Positions 39,168 through 42,899 of a stretch of 42,899 bases of DNA are shown piece by piece. Every line of letters starts with the position of its first letter. Within the stretch, counting starts at the first letter, position 1. The position numbers and the translations under genes were made by a program. Where the stretch lies: contig JAFTLE010000004.1 in NCBI GenBank assembly GCA_017452895.1, positions 1-42,899 of the forward strand, in the 5' to 3' direction. The stretch comes from Clostridia bacterium. Lineage in GTDB: Bacteria; Bacillota; Clostridia; Oscillospirales; CAG-272. The notes under the pieces are model-generated. The model searched no databases and was not told the origin of the DNA. It saw only the letters and a program-made list of their open reading frames with translations.

Positions 39168-39659
39168 CTAATTGTTGACTTTCAATTCATTTTTGATTAT
39201 ATTCATCGGAATAAAACGATTATTTACTTCGTTAATTATTTCGTTATAAATATCATATTTCTTGGAAAGATCTTCGACTGTTATAGCAATTGCATATTTA
39301 ATATTCATATCGTTAGATACAGTCCAGCGAGAAAATAATTCCAACCATATTTCCCAATCTCCTGCATTGAAGGCCGAAAAAATATTCTCAAAGTGATAAC
39401 AAGTATCCCATTTTACGCGTCCCTCTTTAATGCTAGGATTCGCACATACATTTTTTCCTTTAGTATCAATCTTGTGTAACGAAGCGCGAAGATATGCCCC
39501 AAGATAATCAGCCCCTTTGGTTCGGATGCCGCCCTTCTTGGTCAAAACGTCGCTTTCGTGCTCGATGATCATTTTGATGGGGGTCTTGAGTCTGCCGATC
39601 GCGCCTTCGCGGGTTTCGGGCTTCTTGGAATAGAGGTCAGTATATACGATATCTGCCAT
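39168..39659 (-). CDS. Protein of unknown function, chimeric in composition
   Basis: A 163-aa cytoplasmic protein that I do not recognise. The first 50 residues (MADIVYTDLYSKKPETREGA, KTPIKMIIEHESDVLTKKGG) are encoded by moderately GC-rich DNA like the phage-type genes upstream. From about codon 52 on, the DNA turns markedly AT-rich and the protein changes to an Asn/Ile/Lys-rich composition (FENIFSAFNAGDWEIWLELF, IAITVEDLSKKYDIYNEIIN). This suggests that a phage gene kept its start and gained a foreign 3' part. AAGGAG precedes the ATG; the upstream gene ends 19 bases before. A role in phage cargo or immunity is speculation. Confidence 0.6.
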   Translation of the reverse strand: MADIVYTDLYSKKPETREGAIGRLKTPIKMIIEHESDVLTKKGGIRTKGADYLGAYLRASLHKIDTKGKNVCANPSIKEGRVKWDTCYHFENIFSAFNAGDWEIWLELFSRWTVSNDMNIKYAIAITVEDLSKKYDIYNEIINEVNNRFIPMNIIKNELKVNN

Positions 39660-39678
39660 TTAAATAAATCTCCTTTTT

Positions 39679-40140
39679 TTAAGATCTTGCGCGGCGAACG
39701 TAAGCGGCGAGATCCTTATCCGTGAGCTTCGGGTCGTTCAAAAGCTCACGCGCCGCTTCGATCTCGCTTCTTGTGACGTGCTCTCCTGCCGCCGTGCCCT
39801 TCGGTGCTACGGTGCGGAGATGCTCCTTGCCGCTTCCTGCGGCAATCCTTTTCTTTGAGCCACCCGTAGCGAGGAATGCTTCCTCAATGGTGCATCCGTT
39901 ATTGCGAAGGCGCATAAAACGCTCGGGATTTTCGATATCATCCATCGAGGAAAGCTCAGGGTGAGACTTTCTCAGCTCGATGAAATCCTTTGCAAGCTGC
40001 ACCTCGTTTTTCACGGACGGATCCTGCGGCTCTTTCGCAGCGGCAGGCTCTTCTACGGGATCTTCCACGGTGGGGGCTTCCTCTGTCTCGACGTCCTCGT
40101 CGATAAACAGATCATTCATCTCTTCGTCGAAATCAGGCAT
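39679..40140 (-). CDS. Acidic phage-like protein, possibly scaffold or internal protein
   Basis: A 153-aa protein. It starts with a very acidic, probably disordered stretch (DFDEEMNDLFIDEDVETEEAP, about 3-45), followed by a helical middle (LAKDFIELRKSHPELSSMDDI) and a basic Gly/Ser/Ala-rich part with helices (SEIEAARELLNDPKLTDKDLAAYVRR) at the end. The layout recalls phage scaffolding or capsid-assembly helpers, but no diagnostic motif is present. The start at 40140 shares bases with the stop of a 43-codon gene (TGATG), so the two are coupled. A GTG directly before the ATG could also start it. Confidence 0.6.
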   Translation of the reverse strand: MPDFDEEMNDLFIDEDVETEEAPTVEDPVEEPAAAKEPQDPSVKNEVQLAKDFIELRKSHPELSSMDDIENPERFMRLRNNGCTIEEAFLATGGSKKRIAAGSGKEHLRTVAPKGTAAGEHVTRSEIEAARELLNDPKLTDKDLAAYVRRARS

Positions 40141-40271
40141 CACTTCTTACCTTTCTTGACACGAAGATCATTGCCGACTACCTTATTCACCTTTGGATCG
40201 CCGGCTGCGGGGTTGGTGGGCGCCTGAATCTTGCCGCCCTTGTTGGTTGCATAGGGGTTTTTGGTCTTCAT
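40140..40271 (-). CDS. Small basic protein of 43 residues
   Basis: A short gene that is easily missed. It reads MKTKNPYATNKGGKIQAPTN, AAGDPKVNKVVGNDLRVKKG and ends KK; it is strongly basic and has no membrane segment. Support comes from AAAGGAG 7 bases before the ATG, an upstream promoter (40315-40343), and a stop codon that overlaps the start of the next gene as TGATG. Function is unknown; in phages such peptides can be DNA-binding or packaging-related. It is the first gene of a leftward four-gene transcript. Confidence 0.7.
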   Translation of the reverse strand: MKTKNPYATNKGGKIQAPTNPAAGDPKVNKVVGNDLRVKKGKK

Positions 40272-40314
40272 ATGCTTTCTCCTTTCCTTTGCCGGTGCTC
40301 CGGCTTCAATTGTA

Positions 40315-40343
40315 ACTATATCATTTTGGTTTCACAGTGCAAT
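40315..40343 (-). promoter_or_regulatory. Promoter of the small phage-like operon
   Basis: -35 TTGCAC (40343-40338), 17-base spacer, -10 TATAGT (40320-40315) preceded by TGA, on the minus strand. Confidence 0.6.
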
Positions 40344-40387
40344 AGCATTTGACTGTTTTTTTAAAAATTTTTTATAAAAAAAAGAAA

Positions 40388-40410
40388 AACCGCACAAAAA
40401 CGTGCGGTTT
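40388..40410 (-). terminator. Terminator of the large polyvalent-type gene
   Basis: AAACCGCAC pairs with GTGCGGTTT around a 6-base loop, just after the stop codon at 40417 on the minus strand, and runs into TTCTTTTTTT. Confidence 0.85.
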
Positions 40411-40416
40411 CTCTAT

Positions 40417-42899
40417 TTAAGATGCTTTTTTCAGGTATTTTTCATACCCGCTGTACCCCATGAAGTGCAGGACGACCCCGATCTTCTCGGTCGTGAATCC
40501 GATCTCCTTGAGGTATTTGACGACCTGCTGCTTCTTGTTGTCGCCGCGGATGTATCGGACTCCGAAGTAGGCTTGCCAATACTCGTCGTAGGTGATACCG
40601 TAGTGAGCGATCGCCGCCGCCTTCTCCTCCATTCCAAGCGCCTTGAATGCGCGCTCGGTGCCGTACATCCTTCGGAGCGTTTCCGCATAGGCGAGCTTCT
40701 TTGCGTTCGTTTTCACGTAAGAGTCCGCCTCTGCCTGCGTGTCCTTCTTGATGGCGACCTGACCGTCAAAGAGGACGGCGACCTTGCCGACGTCTCCCTG
40801 TTCAAGCCCGAGCTTCTTGAAGTTTTCCTTCGTTACGGCTTCGGTCGCATAGGAGCCGTAGACAAGCATTCCCTCATTCAGCGTATTGCTGAATTCCCCG
40901 TAATCGCCAAGCGCCTTGCGGTAGATCTCGTTGATCGTCGCGCGAAGGATGCGTACCTTCTCCTTTTTCTCGGAGTCGGAGAGGTCGCTTGCCTCGATGG
41001 AGTCGATCTCCTTATACAGATCGCTGATCGCGCTCTTGTACTCGCCGAGGAACTTCTTCTTGTAGTACGCCGTCTCGCTCCCTTCGTTGTCACGGTACAC
41101 GACCTCGTCGTAGATCTCGTAGAATTGCGTGGACAATTCGTTTGAGAGGACGGGATCGATCGTGAAGTTGGCAGAGAAGGGATCGCGCTCCGCCCGCTTG
41201 GAGGTCGCAGGGAGGAGAACGTCGCCGATGATACCCGTGTACTGATCAAGAACGTAATGCATGCGCTTCGGGGATATGTTGAAGAGCTTGCCGATCCCGA
41301 TAGCGATCGAGCTTGTCGATTCGTCGTAACGGTTTTCTGGGCGCACGTTCTCAAACTCCCGTCCCTCGATCTGTCCGCCGTACCACGTCGTGTTCGTCCA
41401 TGCGTCCTTGACGGGAGAGATGATCGAGCGGGAAGCGGTATCAAAGGGGAGGTTGTTCTGATAGACGTTCTCGAAGTATTCAAAGAAATCAAAGCCCTCA
41501 CCGTCAATTGCACTGTGCGTCTGCACGACGGCGCCCGCGAACATTGCGGAAATGCGTCCCTTCGGAATCTTGAAGTAGGTCTCTCCAAACCACGGCAAGA
41601 CGTAATAGATGGTCTTGTCGGTGTCGCTCAGCTCCTCGTATTCGTCGTCGCCGATTGCCTGATGCAGAAGCTCAAGCAGGATCTGCGGCACGAATCCGCC
41701 GAAGAACGCGAGCTTGAACAGAAGGGCGGAGACCTCCGCGAGAGTCATCTTCGTGTCAACGACGTTTCGGTACATTCTGCTCATACCCTGCACGGCGGGG
41801 TTGAGGAAGGGGATGAGGTAGGTATTGAAGGTCTTCACCACGTTGCCCGACCGCCCGAAGTTTGTCGTTACCTCGGCGGATGCAAGAAGAGCCTCGTCGA
41901 TGCTCGCGCCCGCCTCTCTCGCGCAGATGTACTCGTTCAGACGCGTTGACTGCTCGATGAATGCGTTGAGCACCTCGATCGATTGGAACACGCGCCGACC
42001 GTACCTGATAAACGGATTCCTGTCGGCGGACCATTTAAATCCGCGGGAGGTAACGCCGATATCGAGATCCTTGAAGTTGATATCCTTCGCGTCGTATGCG
42101 GAGACGTTGAATCCGCCTGCCGCACGGTACTCGATCCAATACTCTCCGTTCTTCGCGATCTCTTTCTCAGCCCTGCCAGACAAGAGATTCTTCAAATACT
42201 GTGCGGGATATCTCGTGTTGATGCCCGCATCCTGAAGGTCTCGGATCTTGTTTCTGATACCGAAGAAGGGGTTGAGTGACGTGATCAGCGCCTTGTAGCC
42301 TTTCATCGTTGTGCGGACGAGCTTCAGGATCGCGTTGTTGCTCATATTCGCGGTGCTGTTGAAGCCTGCAAGGATCTCGGGCGAAACCGCGAGCGTGATG
42401 CGCTTGCCGTCTCTGTACAGAGTGATCTGTCCCGCCTTGCCGCGCTCGACCCTCTGCTTCGTCTCAAACTGATCCTGCTGTTCCTCGTTGGCGTAGACGC
42501 TTTCCTCGCTGAGCACCTTGACGTAGGTGGTGTCGCCCGTTTTCACGGCAACGTCGTACAGATGCCCGAGGAGCTCGTTGACCGCCGCAGCGCGGTATAC
42601 CTGAAGCGCGTGCTCGGCGATCTGATTGCCGATATCGCGGACCTTGCGCCCGCTGCCCGTCGCCTTCTTGATACCCGTCTGCACCTCGATATTGTTCTTG
42701 CCGCGGATCGTCGCAATGCCCTGCGGCGCATCCTCGCGCCCCGTGGGAACGTAGTGCGGATATTTTGCCTTCAGGTAGTCGGCATCCGCCTGCGTGATCA
42801 GCCCTGCCGCAACGCGCTCCTTCATCAGGTTGTCGTTGAATTTGTAGAGCTTATCGGCAATTTCGATAAATTCGGGATGCTCCTTCTCGTATTGCTCGA
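40417..42899 (-). CDS. Large phage/conjugative-element polyvalent-type protein, C-terminal part (partial)
   Basis: The frame is open to the right edge, so only the last 826 residues are seen; an internal ATG at 42825 is not the start, because coding continues upstream (EHPEFIEIADKLYKFNDNL). The KAKYPHYVPTGRE stretch, the NPFFGIRNKIRD segment, the FNTYLIPFLNPAVQG region and the hydrophobic FKLAFFGGFVPQILLELL helix resemble the large polyvalent protein-associated domain LPD38, found at the ends of giant proteins injected or transferred by phages and conjugative elements. The rest is long, helical and Lys/Glu-rich. Enzymatic domains of such proteins would lie upstream, outside the window. It supports a prophage or integrative element on this side. 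Confidence 0.7.
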   Translation of the reverse strand, partial: EQYEKEHPEFIEIADKLYKFNDNLMKERVAAGLITQADADYLKAKYPHYVPTGREDAPQGIATIRGKNNIEVQTGIKKATGSGRKVRDIGNQIAEHALQVYRAAAVNELLGHLYDVAVKTGDTTYVKVLSEESVYANEEQQDQFETKQRVERGKAGQITLYRDGKRITLAVSPEILAGFNSTANMSNNAILKLVRTTMKGYKALITSLNPFFGIRNKIRDLQDAGINTRYPAQYLKNLLSGRAEKEIAKNGEYWIEYRAAGGFNVSAYDAKDINFKDLDIGVTSRGFKWSADRNPFIRYGRRVFQSIEVLNAFIEQSTRLNEYICAREAGASIDEALLASAEVTTNFGRSGNVVKTFNTYLIPFLNPAVQGMSRMYRNVVDTKMTLAEVSALLFKLAFFGGFVPQILLELLHQAIGDDEYEELSDTDKTIYYVLPWFGETYFKIPKGRISAMFAGAVVQTHSAIDGEGFDFFEYFENVYQNNLPFDTASRSIISPVKDAWTNTTWYGGQIEGREFENVRPENRYDESTSSIAIGIGKLFNISPKRMHYVLDQYTGIIGDVLLPATSKRAERDPFSANFTIDPVLSNELSTQFYEIYDEVVYRDNEGSETAYYKKKFLGEYKSAISDLYKEIDSIEASDLSDSEKKEKVRILRATINEIYRKALGDYGEFSNTLNEGMLVYGSYATEAVTKENFKKLGLEQGDVGKVAVLFDGQVAIKKDTQAEADSYVKTNAKKLAYAETLRRMYGTERAFKALGMEEKAAAIAHYGITYDEYWQAYFGVRYIRGDNKKQQVVKYLKEIGFTTEKIGVVLHFMGYSGYEKYLKKAS

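Noticed and set aside
1..42899. CRISPR arrays, rRNA and tRNA genes
   Set aside because: I saw no regularly spaced repeats of the right size and no complete tRNA or rRNA; the GGTTTGAAC pieces near 38660 and 38890 are too short to call tRNA.

Overview
The window looks like a chromosomal segment of an uncultured, gut-type member of the Clostridia (Bacillota). The reasons are strong AGGAGG ribosome binding sites, sigma-A promoters with exact 17-bp spacing, ferredoxin-dependent amino-acid fermentation genes, and many small XRE regulators. The backbone (about 1-29 kb) is moderately GC-rich. The stretch from about 30.7 to 39.5 kb is visibly richer in A and T and carries a restriction-modification island, regulatory modules and the end of a phage-like operon. 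I saw no rRNA, tRNA or CRISPR array.

Layout. 0-6.1 kb: the tail of an ABC-F ATPase, an XRE regulator with a zinc ribbon, an InlB-repeat lipoprotein, an acyl carrier protein, an NfeD-tailed membrane protein, an aldo/keto reductase and an AraC regulator, with one decayed gene between them. 6.4-12.3 kb: an argCJBDF operon for making citrulline from glutamate, preceded by inorganic pyrophosphatase. 12.5-13.4 kb: a sugar-phosphate isomerase/epimerase-like TIM barrel. 13.5-19.4 kb: four peptidases in two divergent pairs (M29 and PepD leftward, M18 and PepF rightward). 19.7-20.7 kb: a secreted protein and a deleted HAD phosphatase gene. 20.8-26.9 kb: a six-gene operon (paaK, iorA, iorB, tandem-ACT protein, amidohydrolase, aminotransferase). 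It fits oxidation of aromatic amino acids through arylpyruvates to arylacetyl-CoA and arylacetates. Peptidases plus this operon suggest a peptide- and amino-acid-fermenting life style. 27.0-29.3 kb: a MATE exporter and a DUF308 membrane protein.

Accessory part. 30.7-35.5 kb holds a probable restriction-modification system: a controller-like regulator, a 738-aa HNH protein, and two beta-class DNA methyltransferases, one carrying a decayed methyltransferase half at its N-terminus. It is bracketed by two modules of the same design: an XRE regulator divergent from a small protein with a YGI motif and a P-x-H-x-x-DV end, with repeat or palindromic operator candidates between them. 36.6-38.5 kb: a small secreted protein and an ECF-type sigma factor with overlapping anti-sigma factor. 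38.5-38.9 kb: non-coding hairpins and repeats. 38.9-42.9 kb: leftward phage-like genes, including a large polyvalent-type protein that runs off the right edge, a previously easy-to-miss 43-codon gene, and a chimeric gene whose 3' part is AT-rich.

The features that stand out most are the twin XRE/YGI modules around the restriction island, the pseudo-methyltransferase fusion, the perfect palindromes lying on promoter -35 regions (20721-20740 and 36172-36189), and several gene remnants that keep promoters or terminators. All functions are inferred from reading the sequence; no database search was run.
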